In this document: piece after piece, positions 44,688 to 56,559 of the stretch
How positions within the stretch are numbered: position 1 is the stretch's first letter
How the letters are laid out: every line of letters starts with the position of its first letter
From: Leptobrachium leishanense
Taxonomy: Eukaryota > Chordata > Amphibia > Anura > Megophryidae
Assembly: GCA_009667805.1 (NCBI GenBank)
Contig: CM019066.1
Span: 558,001 to 622,000 of the forward strand
Direction of reading: 5' to 3'
Length of the DNA stretch: 64,000 bases
Translations under genes and position numbers: made by a program
The notes under the pieces: generated by a model
What the model was told of the DNA's origin: nothing
Databases searched by the model: none
Seen by the model: only the letters and a program-made list of their open reading frames with translations

Positions 44688-45595
44688 TTAACCCCTTACT
44701 GCCCGGGCGGTTTTACACTAATCCGTCCTTTAATGACCACTGCTTTTTTTACGTTTCTGCCCTGTTAGTTTTTAGGTCAAATTTACTCTTACTCGTTAAT
44801 TCAACCTACACATATTATACACCATTTTTCCCATCCATTAAATTGACTTCCTATTAAATACCATTATTTCCATCATATCCAATAATTTACTAGACAAAAA
44901 ATATGAAATATGATGAAAAAAATGGTAAAAACAAACTTTTTCGTAATTTAATCACCAAAATCTACAACCACCAAAAAAGACCCCGGATAAATAGTTTCAA
45001 AATATTGTCCTGAGAATAGAAATACCCAATTTTTCCATGGTTATGCTTTTTAACCCCTTCACTGCTGAGCCTGTTCACCTATGTGCGCTGAGCTCATTCT
45101 GACCATTTTATGATAATTATTTTTAGATGACAGACTAGGTACTATTTTACTAAACCTCCCACAGATTAAAAAAAATATTAGTTTTATAATTTATTTATTT
45201 AATTTTATTTTAAAAAATTGTGCGGAAATAACAATCCTGCATAGAAACAGTTAATGTTGTACACCACTGAAAAAAGGGGAGACTTTCCGGTTTCCAGTGG
45301 TTCAACTTGCAGCGCTCTAGCTTAAACGGTTTGGGAGATAGAGGGCTCCAAAGGAGCCCCCCTCTTCTTCCTGAATTCTGCCCACCGGTGCTGGCCGATG
45401 ATGTCATCCTGCAGCATGATGATGTCATCAGATCTTCCGGCCCCCAAGAAACGGCAAGGTAAGCTTGAAGCTTGCCATAGACATCGTGGGAGTCGGCGAG
45501 GGAGATGAGTATCAGTGGGAGGGAGGTACTATGTACGTCTGCGGGTCTAAGGGAGACCCGTGGGCATGGTACGTCAGCGGTCGGGAAGGGGTTGA
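44688..45595. mobile_element. Internally deleted piggyBac relative
   Basis: Left end TTAACCCCTTACTGCCCGGG; the next 350 bp match the left end of the 5830-17204 element (without its MITE). Right end has GTACGTC arms around GGGTCT/AGACCC and closes GGGAAGGGG|TTGA, where TTAA has become TTGA. A second TTAACCCCTTCACTGC at 45051 may mark another nested end. No transposase. It lies in a putative intron of the Ulp1-like gene; a short final exon (AG|GTGCACCGTGA at about 45757) may lie beyond it. Confidence 0.8.
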
Positions 45596-46599
45596 AGCTT
45601 TATAAAGATAACATTTTATTCATACTGAAAGTCCACACAGATTATGAGCGCTTGGAAACATGTCTATTATTAACATCAGTTCAAAAACAGTACATGTAAT
45701 AACACAGATTGCCTTCCATTTTGACAAATCTTAGTGTAATGTAAAATGTTTTTGTAGGTGCACCGTGAGTAGCGTGACCTCTTGTTGATTCTGGACTTTT
45801 CATCGCAACTCCCCTCTAAACAGTTTGTGTACATGTTTTTAAAAAAAATTGTTATTTTGAAAGATTTGCACACAGATACAGAAAACAATCTATGCGCCAG
45901 GGTAATATTTGTCCTGAAGGTGAAATGCATTCTGGGTGTGTTTTACACTTATTTTATTAATTTTATATGCTCATTACAGTTTTGGCATTATATATAATAC
46001 GTTTGTGCTGTCCTGGATCCATCTGAGAAAGGTAAGGTGTTTATTTTTTTGGAAGTTGTATCCAATACTGAACAACAACTGAGTGAATTTCCTCAGGACC
46101 GTGGTTGGATCCCACATCACGTGAGTAAATCGATCCTAGAGATATTTCTATCCTCTATTGTCACAGAATGCACTATGACAGCTACACTTTATGTTTAAGT
46201 AACAGAGAAGACGTGGAATATTGGGAGGGCTGTTGGGTGGCCGACGAATAACCCAGAAGCATCTGTCCTCGAGCCAGGTTGGCTCTTGAAAGTGTGAGTG
46301 GTACCAATCATGTCTTTTATAATCTGTGAATTCCAATGTGTTGCGCTATGAAATGTTTCCTTTTTTTCTTTTTGAGGGAACTGAATAAATAAATTGTAGA
46401 AGCAACAAGAATTGCTTGAGAGTGAATACTGTCGATCTGGAACATTGTGAGCACTACACAGCTAATTGTACTATTTATGGGTCCAAAACAGAGTCAGTGA
46501 ACACAAACCCCAGGACCAAAAAACCTTTCACATTATGTGTCCTATGACAGGCCTCCAACGATTCCAGAGCCATCGAAAGATGTTCCACACTGATCCCAA
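45596..46599. other. No gene supported
   Basis: AT-rich sequence with a few exon-like stretches next to GTAAGG or GTGAGT (for example before 46029 and 46121), but no recognisable protein. Confidence 0.5.
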
Positions 46600-46970
46600 A
46601 TTCAGCAGTTTTTAGAGATATATTGTTTGATTCAGCCAAATGCTGCTAAGTTGATTGGACGGCGCTTCACAGGACAGATGGACAATGATCCTAAACACAC
46701 AGTAAAAGCAACCCAGGAGTTGAACGAAAACAAGCGAAATATTCTGCAATGGCCATGTCAATCACCTGATCTCAACCCAATTGAGCCGCATTTCACTCGC
46801 TGAAGCAAAACTAAAGGCAGAAAGAGCCACAAACAAAGAACAACTGAAGACGCTGCATTTAGAGCCTGGCAAAGCATCAGAGAGGAGGAAACCAAGTCTC
46901 TGGTAATGCCCATGGGTTCCAGACTTCAGGCATTTATTGCTAGTAAAGGATTCTCAACAAATGTTTAAAA
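46600..46970 (+). pseudogene. Tc1-like transposase, C-terminal fragment
   Basis: [20 protein letters not shown] (second catalytic Asp), [16 protein letters not shown] (catalytic Glu, DD34E spacing within one residue), AFRAWQSIREEETKSLV, and MGSRLQAFIASKGFSTN follow in order. A stop after PHFTR and a shift make it dead. No terminal repeats were located. Confidence 0.85.
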
Positions 46971-48811
46971 ATGAACATTTTATTTGTGTTTATAGTCATT
47001 TGTCTAATTAAATTTGAACTCCTGTGTGACAGACTCAGCTGTCACTGGGGCAGTTGGAGGAGCCTGAGGCTAGCCTCCTTCCTACTATGGACCAAGGTAG
47101 TACCTCTCTCTATAGTGTACATTTCCGTATTAGCTGTCCTCTGTCTGTATATTGTACACTTGCTGTAAGAAGATTCTTTCCATTCCCCTGCTTTCCTCAA
47201 ACCTCCCCCTTCCCAATAGGATCTACCCAGGACATACTTGAAAAGGAGAGAAATCTCAATGTATCCTTCCTAGTAAAATCCTTTATAAATAAAAATAAAT
47301 AAATCTAGCAGGCAGGTTAAGATAAGAATACATAGGTGAACAATCCATTGTGTTGAATGCCTCTTCCTATTGTCCAGTGACTGGAGTTATCTGATCAAAT
47401 CAGCAATTAATTCTGGAAGGGACTTTGTCCCTACACTGTGTTTATCTGTGTTTTTACAATAAAGAATCAGTCTTTGTTTTGCATTGTACAACAGGTGCCT
47501 GGTGATTGTAGAGATGGTTGGGGGGCTGCTAATGCTGGATTTGAGGGTCCAGCTTCAATAAAGATTTGACAAAGGCACACATTCGGTGTGCCAGGTGGTT
47601 GAAAACCCTGAAAATGGGAAGGGGGAGGCTGTGTATTAAAATGGTTGCAGGTATTAAAATGTGTACTTGATATTTCTGTTCAAGCAGTTGGAAGTCTGCA
47701 CTTCAAATTAATTTTGATTTCTCAAATTTTATTATGTTGGAAAACAGAGCCAAAATTAAGAACATTGTGCCTGTGACCAAATAAATATAGACTGAAGTAT
47801 AGATTCAATAACTGATAGAATAGAATAATTTTGAGACAAAAAAGCTCCCCTACAGTGGATCAAATCCACACTGATTGATATAGATTGAGGGTCAGCTCAA
47901 CACATATTACTAAATACCATGTGTAGCCCTACATACATATGACTATAATAAGATCTTAAATATATATAACCTTCTGAAATAGAAATCGAATATAATCATT
48001 ACTTATTTTTTCAAATTATTTATTTATAAGCAGTCACAAACCCACAGGAGAGTGGCCTTGCAGGGTCAACTAAAAACTATTAAATTTAAGATTCAGAAAT
48101 AAACAAGCAAATTCATTGGGAGCCAAATAAAAAACTAACAAGAATACACAGTATCGTTGAGTCTGCTGGCACAAAAGAAGGAAGTCTCTCTAAAAAGTCT
48201 GCAGGTACAAAAAAAGGTTACAAAAGAGGCAAATAATACAAAGACATACGCAGAGGGGGGGGAGCAAGCCAGGGGTGTAAAGATTCAAAATCAATAATTA
48301 TATAAAATAAATAATTTGTGTCTGTAAATGCTCACCCAACACCAGCTTTCCAGGCAATATCAGGACCTTCAAATGAGGACCTGGGGCCATGGAAGAGGCC
48401 ACAGAGCCAGGTTACGAGGGCCATGAGGGACACACAGAACCATGGTGTCTGCCAAGGGTGTCAGCCCGTACACAAAAAACAAACAAACAGGGTGGATAGG
48501 GAGGGAGCAGGTGGGGACTCCCAGCATCAACATACAAAAAGGGGAAGGGGGGAACACATGGCACAGCACAATGAAAATACATAAGGAGCAAAGATTTGTA
48601 AAACTGATGGGCGGCGGGGATTGCTTTAGCCAAGAGCTAGGAAGTAGGCCAACACCACTCAAACAGAGTCCAGATGGGGGGTAAGACACAAAGCCCCTGT
48701 CAAGACGGCCAGCACAGACAGCAGAAAGGTGGCCCCATCCACTACCACACAGGTGTAGCCAGTATCCCACGATCCGTTGTTAAGTCTTCAGTGAAGGGTT
48801 CCAGCATCCCC
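46971..48811. other. No gene supported; possible LTR-like segment
   Basis: Sequence from about 47029 (TGTGACAGACTCAGC) to about 47575 has two AATAAA signals (47459, 47557) and could be a decayed LTR, but no partner or duplication was found. 47600-48800 shows no coding signal. Confidence 0.35.
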
Positions 48812-49335
48812 TCAGAAGGCAAGGAGCCCTGCGGTTAGTGCAGTCTGGGCATCATGTCCCCCCCCGGCCAAGCTCGTCACGCTCAGAATCCTGCACGTCC
48901 AGCGGTGGTATCTGAAGAGCCTCCAGGAAGGAGGGTACTTTCCTAGGGCAGAAGACAATTGCGGGACTCCGTCAAGAGGTATAGTGAGGGCGAAGGGGAA
49001 GCACAACCTGTACGGAATGTTCCTTTGGCGCAGGGCTTGGGTGACAGGGCAGAGATAAAAGCGTACCGTGAGAGTGAATGGCGTCAGTTCATTGAAGAGT
49101 ACAAGAGTCTGGCCTTTCGAAGTCCCATGACCTGGAGTTTCGGACACGCTGCATTACCGTCTCCTTCAGCCTGTAGTTGGAAGAACAGCACCCAGCGTCT
49201 CGCAGGGGTTCTCTGCTGTTGTGACTTCAGCTCCGGGGCCCTATGTGCACGAGTCAGGTCACGTGCCAGGCGCACCTCGCGTCTCGAGATCGCCCTAAAG
49301 AGGCGTCCGGGGTTTTCGACGCGGACCAAGATGGC
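48812..49335 (-). pseudogene. L1/Tx1-type LINE ORF1, fragment (minus)
   Basis: Minus-strand reading gives FRAISRREVRLARDLTR, then in another frame LVLFNELTPFTLTVRFYL and ALRQRNIPYRLCFPFALT, which match the RRM-C-terminal part of L1-type ORF1 (compare SPFTLAARRALRP...YRWGFPFAL at 50115). Several shifts. It lies head to head with the plus copy starting near 49390. Confidence 0.7.
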
Positions 49336-49389
49336 AGCGTAAACGTGCAGCTCTAGAGTCCGAGCCCCTCGGCTTTTCGCACATTTCTA

Positions 49390-50630
49390 TCGCACGCTGG
49401 CAATGGTCCGAGGAAATAAAGCACTGGGAAGCATACAGATCCCGCAGATTACCTTGGTCGCAAACGGGGCCTCTTGACGGCTTCTTGAGCTCGCCCGCCG
49501 CAGCGGCCTCTACGCCTCACGGCACCTAGATAAAATGGCGGCCGCCCCGCATGACACCTGAACACACTCAAGAACCCTTTCAAGCAATATGCCGCTTTGA
49601 AAAATTGGTGACAGCACTCCTGACGAAAACTGATCTCACCGCGATGATGGAGGATTTTTTGGTCTAGTGTGCAGCATGATTTGCGGGAGGTACGTGATGA
49701 TATGGCGGGCCTAGCAGACCGAGTTGGAGGTTTGGAGGAGAGAGCTAACTTACCATCTGAGCTTCCGGCATCACTATTAGCAGACATGTCGGACTTAAAA
49801 CGTAAAATGGATGACTTAGACAACAGAGGCCGCCGACAGAATGTCAGGATTCGGGGTATTCCTGAGACGATTAAGGTGGGGGATCTCCCCTCTTATGTGG
49901 AGGCCATATTTGTACAAATTCTGAATGACCCAGTGTTTGCCTCTGTACCACTAGACCGAGCCCACGAGTGCTGCGGCCTATACCGCCGGAAGGACGGCCG
50001 CCCAGAGATGTTCTCTGCAGGATATCTAACGGCGCCCTTAAGGACAGGATAATGGTCAAAGTTCGGGATCAGGGACAATGGCACTACGACGACCACTCTA
50101 TTGAATTTTTTCAGGACTTATCTCCTTTTACACTTGCAGCCAGGAGGGCCCTCCGACCCATTACTTTACTGCTACAACAACATCAGCTTGCATATAGATG
50201 GGGATTCCCTTTTGCATTGCATGTGCGCAAAGACGAGACTACTTTCACCATCCACCGTCCCGCTGACGTCCCAGAGTTTTTGGCGTGTCTGGAATTACCG
50301 CCCACGTCGGTGCCGAATTGGGAGGAGGGAGGTGCCCCTGGCCGCCGAGGTGCAGCTATGGCCCGACCTCAGAGACAACCACGTCGCTTTCGGCAGCATC
50401 GAGGAGACCGGTCTCGTACTCTGTCCCTGGAGCGCCCTGGAGACTAGATACCTTTCAAAGAATTGGTGGGTGGCGGCTCTCCCCGCCCTTCTGGCGTCCG
50501 TGCTACATCAGATCCTGTGGAGGACCCACGAAGACCCTATGCGGGCCTGGGCACGCAAGAGACGGCTGTTGCATCGGTGCGTCGGGGTCAGGCGGGAGGC
50601 GAGGGTCGGGATCCGGGTATAGATTAGGTA
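49390..50630 (+). pseudogene. L1/Tx1-type LINE ORF1 (plus)
   Basis: Frames 49669-50052 and 49968-50447 overlap through one shift near 49975. Coiled-coil: DLREVRDDMAGLADRVGGL. RRM: LDNRGRRQNVRIRGIPETI. C-terminal domain: DLSPFTLAARRALRPITLL, YRWGFPFALHVRKDETTF, VPEFLACLELPPTS. This is the RNA-binding chaperone of L1-type elements. The 5' part (49400-49668) has stops. ORF2 of the same orientation lies at 52293, so this may be one LINE split by the inverted fragment 50640-51975. Confidence 0.85.
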
Positions 50631-50742
50631 TACCGGTGAGGTGCCAGGCCGTCGTGTCAGTGTCCCGGGTCATCTTCAGTACTGGCAGGCCGGTATTTGC
50701 ACTTAAAGCAGGTCAGGCCGTATCGAGAGTCACAGAGTGTTG

Positions 50743-51708
50743 TCAGTTGTTTTGCGGTCTGTGCGAGGCTTGCGATGAGGATTGGGACGTTGAACGTTGG
50801 CGGCGACACGGTCTTTGCTGCCACGCGGGTGGTCCCGGCGGGGAGGAATACATCTCCGTGAGGTCCGGCCAAGTTAGTAGAGTATCCGGTGGGAGAGAGA
50901 GGGCCTCCAGAAAGGCAGGGAGATCTGATCCAGTGCGAAGCGCAATGGGTCCGTGCTGAGAGCGGACCTGTATCCCAAACGGGAACAGCCATTTATATTG
51001 GAGGTTTTGTGCCTGGAGGGCAGAGGTAAGTGGCTTTAGGAGGCGTCGTGACTGTAACGTGGCCGGTGACAGGTCCCTGAACAGTGAGATGCTGGTATCT
51101 TCGAATACAACAGTGCGCGTCTCGCGCGCGGCCGACATGGTGTCTTCTTTAACCATGTGCCAGAGTAAGCAGCAGATTACATCTCTGGGTGGTGCGTCGG
51201 GCGGGCCACGGGGGTGCAGAGCACGGTGGCATTGTTCGAACTCTATGTCCGTAGAGGGATCTCTGTCCAGTAGTTCGTTAAACAGTCGAGTGAGTGTGCG
51301 GCGTAAATCTGTAGGCGAATTTTCGCTTTCAGGGACACCCCTTACTCTGATGTTGTTTCTTCGGCCTCTGTTCTCAAGGTCTTCCACGTGCCTGGCCAGG
51401 GCCTGTACAGCGTCATGCTGGGTTGCCAGCGCCGAGTCGTGAGTAGCGGAGATTTTCTGTTGGCGGGCCTGGGACACCTCCACCTGAGAGATCCTGTCCT
51501 GTAGGCCGTTAAGATCATCGCGCAGGCCCCTGATTTCAGAGAGCAGCGAGGTCTGTAGGCCGGCTGTCGAGTTCGCCAGGTCTTCTCTGGTGGGGAGGGA
51601 GTGGAGGAGCATATGGAGGTCTGGCGGGGGGTCCCAGCGCTCACCTGCATGTCCTGCTTCGGGTCGGTTTGGGGACCTGGGGGTCGATGCATCACGTGCG
51701 GCCGCCAT
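50743..51708 (-). CDS. L1/Tx1-type LINE ORF1, intact frame of 321 codons (minus)
   Basis: Starts ATG at 51708 (MAAARDASTPRSPN). Coiled-coil from about residue 45 to 125 (SLLSEIRGLRDDLNGLQDR, ALARHVEDLENRGRR). RRM with RRNNIRVRGVPESENSP; C-terminal domain with FRDLSPATLQSRRLLKPLT, LQYKWLFPFGIQVRS and LPAFLEALSLPPDTLLTWP; a basic, Ser-rich end. Length is normal for L1-type ORF1. No ORF2 follows it on the minus strand, so the element is truncated, yet this frame is unbroken. The 5' leader extends to about 51850. Confidence 0.88.
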   Translation of the reverse strand: MAAARDASTPRSPNRPEAGHAGERWDPPPDLHMLLHSLPTREDLANSTAGLQTSLLSEIRGLRDDLNGLQDRISQVEVSQARQQKISATHDSALATQHDAVQALARHVEDLENRGRRNNIRVRGVPESENSPTDLRRTLTRLFNELLDRDPSTDIEFEQCHRALHPRGPPDAPPRDVICCLLWHMVKEDTMSAARETRTVVFEDTSISLFRDLSPATLQSRRLLKPLTSALQAQNLQYKWLFPFGIQVRSQHGPIALRTGSDLPAFLEALSLPPDTLLTWPDLTEMYSSPPGPPAWQQRPCRRQRSTSQSSSQASHRPQNN

Positions 51709-51924
51709 CTTGGATGCCGCTGCCAGGTACGCGGCCTCCTTGTTAAGGACAAGAAACTGCCTGATGGAGCCCGGCGAACGTCGGTCACTGTCTCCAGCGG
51801 TCCAGGGGTGTGTGGAGGCTTGACCATCGTGGGTTTGATGGTGTGCTGTGAGGTCGGAGCCGTCTCTGGCTGCGGAGCTCTCCGATCACGCGGCCATTTC
51901 GCTCTGTGGTCAGGACACGCCCCC

Positions 51925-51972
51925 CCGAATCGAACTCCGAACACATCGAACCGAACAGCTCATCCCTATTGG
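51925..51972. mobile_element. hAT terminus remnant
   Basis: ACCGAACAGCTCATCCCTA resembles the hAT right end at 5375-5391. It lies at the junction between the inverted ORF1 and the ORF2 leader. No partner end was found. Confidence 0.45.
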
Positions 51973-52292
51973 CTACCAGTCGGTCTGATTTTCTTCTCTG
52001 GTTTTCTGACACCTTTCTTTGGGTGCGCTACTGGTTTTCCAATTTCTTTACTCCTTCTTCGCTCCTCTCTCCCCCCTTCGCGCAACCCACCCACACTTTT
52101 TTTCTTTTTCAACCTTTTATCTTCTCTCTCTCCCCTTCTCTCTCTTTATTCCCTTTCCTCCTCCCTTTCCATCTTGCACCCCCCCGCACGCAGTATAATT
52201 TCTTCCTTTACTCTCATTACCGCCCCTTCTTCAGACACCCTTCGTCTCAATATCGGTGGAGATGACGAGGGTGGGGAACCGAGATTCAGCTT

Positions 52293-54740
52293 ATGCCCAA
52301 CCAAGACTCTTTGGAGGTGGTCTCCTTTAATGTCAGAGGCCTTAATGTCCACGAGAAGTGCAGACGCCTACTGCGCGATCTTCGCACTAAACGGACATCT
52401 GTCGCCATGATTCAGGAGATGCACTTTCAGCACGGTGTCCACCCGACGTTACGAGACTCCAACTTCCGTGTTTCATATTATGACTCAACCCCTGAGGGGA
52501 AGTGCAGAGGTGTAGCCATCCTCTTTTCAAACACGTCCCGTTTGTGCTTCAAGACTCACTCACGCTTGGAGATGGGAGGGGCCTCTTCCTGAAAGGGACC
52601 ATAGCTGGTTCGACCTACACATTTGCCAACGTATACCTCCCAAACACGAAGCAACATACCTGTTTCACAAAAATTACACAAACCCTCCAATCCTTCGCTG
52701 AAGGAGTGCCGATTTTGGGAGATTTTAATGTGGCCCTTTCACCTTCGGAAGACTCCTCACGCGGCGTTACGTCGACCCCAAAACATATTTTGCGGAGCAT
52801 ACGACGTTGCCTGCACGATCTTCAACTGGTAGACGTATGGCGGATAACGCATCCCATGGTTCGCAATTTTACCTATTATTCTACTGTCCACACCTCCTAT
52901 AAACAAATAGCTTGCATTGGCTACAGTGCAATCTTCGACTATTCACAGCTAGAGATAATGCGCCAATCTCAATGACACTCACTTCCGTGCATTGCCGTCC
53001 TTGAGTTTTTCAATGGAGATTGAATATCTTTCCTACTCACGGACCCGATGGTTCTGACTGACATCACAGACAGGCTCCATAGTTACTTTGAAGACAATGA
53101 TACTAATGATGTTTCCCCAGTGACGCTGTGGGAAACGCACAAGCGACCATTAGGGGCCATATAATAGGGATTGCCACGGCTAAGAAATGAGAAAGAACGG
53201 CGGAAACTAAAGACCTTCAAGCGGAGATAAGGACGTTGGAACTGGCCCATATGCGGAGACAAGATGCCACGGTTTACAGCCACCTTCTACAGAAACGTGC
53301 CCGCTTAGCTGAAATATCGAACCTTCAAAATGGCATGGTGAATTTGATGACGAAATGTTTTTTCGCTTACAACGAGAAAAACCCAGCCGTATACTGGCCC
53401 AACTGTGACGTAAGCGCCGCACGCATACCTATATACCACGTATCCACACATCGACGGGTCCATGGCAATTTTGCCAGACGACATAGTCTCAGAATTTAAG
53501 GACTATTACTCTCGACTTTACTCCTCCGCCCCGGCACCGTCGCCGGCCTTACTCCACACAATAGCGGACTACCTAGCCCCATCGTAAACTGACTGTAACG
53601 GAAAGAATGTTATTAAACGACCCAATAACGCTCACTGAACTGTCTGCAGTCCTAAAATGACAGAAGAATGGGAAATCACCTGGCCTGGACGGCCTTCCCA
53701 GTGAATACTATAAGAAACTGCAGAAGATCCTACTACCTCGCCTGCTGCGCTCCCTGAATGCCCTGCGGGACAGTACCCCGCTACATGCTCAAGCTCTGCG
53801 AGTTGCAATAACGATCATCCCGAAGGAAGGGAAAGATGATATCGCTCCTCAACTGTGACTTAAATTTTTTCGCATCGGTTTTGGCGATGCAACTGCAACC
53901 ATTTGTCACACATCTGGTACGGAAAGACCAGGTAGGGTTTGTGCCGGGGAGGGAGGCGATGGATGGTACACTCAGGGCCCTGAATGACATTCCATCTTGC
54001 TCGCAGTACACAACGCCCTCTGCTTCTCCTGTCAACAGACGCTGAGAAGGCATTTGACAGGGTTGCATGGCCTTTTCTATTTGCGGCAATGAAGGCCATG
54101 GGAATGTCGGGTGCCTACTACATATGAATCTCAGCCTTGTATGCGGACCCTTCGGCCATGGTACGAGTGAACGGTGCATTGTCGGATCCGTTCAGGATTC
54201 AGAATGGGACCCGGCAGGGCTGCCCACTCTCCCCACTCCTATTTGCACTATCTCTGGAGCCCTTCCTGGAATCGATCAGATTGATTAAGACCATCTCAGG
54301 AATCCAGGGACACTCCCGGGAGCACAAGATCTCTGCATACGCGGACAACATGCATTTTCTAGTGTCCAACCCGCAACTCTCCTTGCCGGTGTTCCGTCGA
54401 GGATTGCCTGCCTGTCTAATAATGCCTGGCCCGCTCTGCGCATGCGCCTGGTGCACCTATGTCATTATGAATTAATAAAATTACTCTAATTTCAAAATAT
54501 CGCACTATGTTAACAGTTGGCAAATGGTGACCAGCTGCTGTAATGGTGCTGTACTTCAATAGGATCGAAATTATGATCGAAATTAGAGTAATTTTATTAA
54601 TTCAGAATGACGTAGGTGCACCAGGCGCATGCGCAGAGCGGGCCAGGCATTATTCGACAGGCAGGCAATCCTCGACGGAACACCGGCGATCCTTGAGGAA
54701 TTTGAAGCCTACGGGGCTTTGTCTAACCTACGTAGGTTAG
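52293..54740 (+). pseudogene. L1/Tx1-type LINE ORF2 (endonuclease and RT), decayed and 3'-truncated
   Basis: Start region: SLEVVSFNVRGLN, then AMIQEMHF with the catalytic Glu of the APE-type endonuclease (52293-52592). After a shift: TFANVYLPNT, VPILGDFNVALSPSEDSSR (catalytic Asp/Asn). The linker 52980-53830 is riddled with stops. RT pieces: DQVGFVPGREAMDGTLRAL, NGTRQGCPLSPLLFALSLE and SAYADNMHFLVSNPQ at 54338-54349, where the family's YADD is YADN. A fold-back element (54390-54682) interrupts; ILEEFEAYGALSNL follows at 54687. The element ends at about 54740 against a minus-strand LINE. Confidence 0.9.
54390..54682. mobile_element. 293-bp fold-back element in ORF2 with CCGG duplication
   Basis: Two ~105-bp arms starting TGTTCCGTCGAGGATTGCC and ending GGCAATCCTCGACGGAACA are near-perfect inverted repeats around a ~85-bp AT-rich core. 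CCGG flanks at 54386-54389 and 54683-54686. Removing it gives SLPAILEEFEAYG in the LINE frame. TGT...ACA ends with a 4-bp duplication do not match the other MITEs here; the superfamily is not assigned. Confidence 0.9.
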
Positions 54741-55165
54741 ACTGGGAGGGGGAGGGAGGTGCTGCCAGAAATGGACACATATTGAGACCGATCAGATTCA
54801 TATGATTGAAACCAGGTTAATGTGCGATCACCAATGCCAGAATTTTTACATTTTTGTAACAAGATGCCATGGTCTACTGTGTCAAAGGCCTTGGAAAAAT
54901 CAAGGAAGATGGCTCCAGTTAGGTTTCCTTGTTCCATGCCAGCTTGGATATCATTGCAGACTTTTAAAAGGGCGGTTGTAGTTGAGTGATTTGGACAAAA
55001 GCTGGATTGATCTGGGGTTAAGTAGTTCCAATATTGATAATAATCACGTAATTGTGTGTAGACGCATTTTTCCAAAATTTTTGACATTACAGGGAGCAAT
55101 GATATCGGACGGTAGTTGGATACCAAAGTACTGTCACCACTTTTATGGATAGGTACCACTCTCAT
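54741..55165 (-). pseudogene. CR1/L2-type LINE reverse transcriptase fragment
   Basis: A 142-codon minus-strand frame: RVVPIHKSGDSTLVSNYRP, ISLLPVMSKILEKCVYTQL, SSFCPNHSTTTALLKVCND, FLDFSKAFDTVDHGILLQK (motif A). These are RT blocks of the CR1/L2 group. Both ends are cut and the YADD motif is not included. Confidence 0.85.
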
Positions 55166-56559
55166 TGTACAAGGTAAAAAGGAACACCACCTAGAGTTCA
55201 GAAAATTTCAATATTTCTGTAAATTATACATTAAAAATAAAAAAAAATGAGCCAATTTACCTCAGAACAAATATTTATGTTCAAGTTTAATATTTTACCC
55301 TGAATTTAATGGTTAACTCTGCATCCCGTAACTTCAAATCATTAAATAATAAAAAGCCCTCGATAGTGAAGGGGGTTAATAAGATTATGGAGAGAAAAGG
55401 CATTGAGGAAACTAGCTGAATAATGTTACCAGATCCATGAAGCAAAAAGAACAGATAATCAGAATAAATAAAGAAGTGCTTCTGTAAATTAATTATTTTG
55501 AAACTAAGCAATTTTGTTTAATGCATTTATTTTGAAGCAACAGGAAGAGACAAAAGGTTAATATGAGTGAGATATTTTCCCTTTAAAAAAAAGCTAATTT
55601 GCCAAAATATTTTGTTGAACTTGATCCCAAGCATTGTAGACTTAAAATATCCCACGGTCCGTGGTGTTTTCATCTACCAAGTTTATATTGGTCATGTGGA
55701 CATATTCTAAACTAGGCCAAGGTACTAAAAAGGTGGAAACGCTATCCAAAGAATTAAACCTAGATTTATTTTATTCAGAATAGGAGTAAATATGTAGCTA
55801 TTACAAGAATTCTTTGAATCAGTTGACGAAATATTTCATAACAAATGTTGCTTGTGTTTAATATTTCTCCTGTTTCCACTATTGAGAGACTCCGCACCAT
55901 TTGTTTTGGTTTCAGTTTAAATTGTGGCGAGTGATGAAAGGGTGTATTGTTGCTAAGAAAGGGTTACAGTGCATCGCATCACCAATACCTCCCATTCTTA
56001 CTACCCCCAAAGATTAGAATGTTTCATAAGTATAGGTTCTGCATCCGTATCTGGAATTCTAAAGTCCGGAAGACACTGAAATCTGGAATTTACTGAGTTT
56101 TCCCCAGTTTGTCTTAACTCCCTGACACTCTGGATGTGTCCTGCTTCTCCCCAACGCTCCTCCAATGTCTGCAGCAAAATAGGGAATATACCCAGAGACG
56201 GTAGGATATCTTGGTGTTCGTAAGGGAGTAGTAGCGAGGGGATGCCCCTCTTCTAGTATGGGGGTTACTTTCTTTAGGGCAGGGTATGTGGCGAAGCAGC
56301 AGTTTTATAGCGCTAGCGGTCAGGCAGTAGGATTTAGGTTGCAGGTGCTTCCTACTCAGTATAGATGGGCAGCAGATTAAAGGTGCTGTTCCTATGGCGG
56401 ATAATGTAGGCACCGGGGCGTGTAAGTATAGTCGAGAGTTCTTGGCAGCACTACGTAAGAGTGGATCCTGAGGCTGAGGGACTGTCTGATACGAATATGG
56501 GCAATGGCACAAATGTCTTTTACTCACAGGTTGAATTGGGAAGGAGCGGGCTGGAGTTT
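55166..56559. other. No gene supported
   Basis: AT-rich to about 56100, then mixed composition that may be the 5' region of the gag relic that follows. Minus-strand frames at 56114-56915 are shadows. Confidence 0.5.

Noticed and set aside
47029..47575. Possible solo LTR with two AATAAA signals
   Set aside because: Ends, target duplication and a partner could not be established; left as an unassigned segment.
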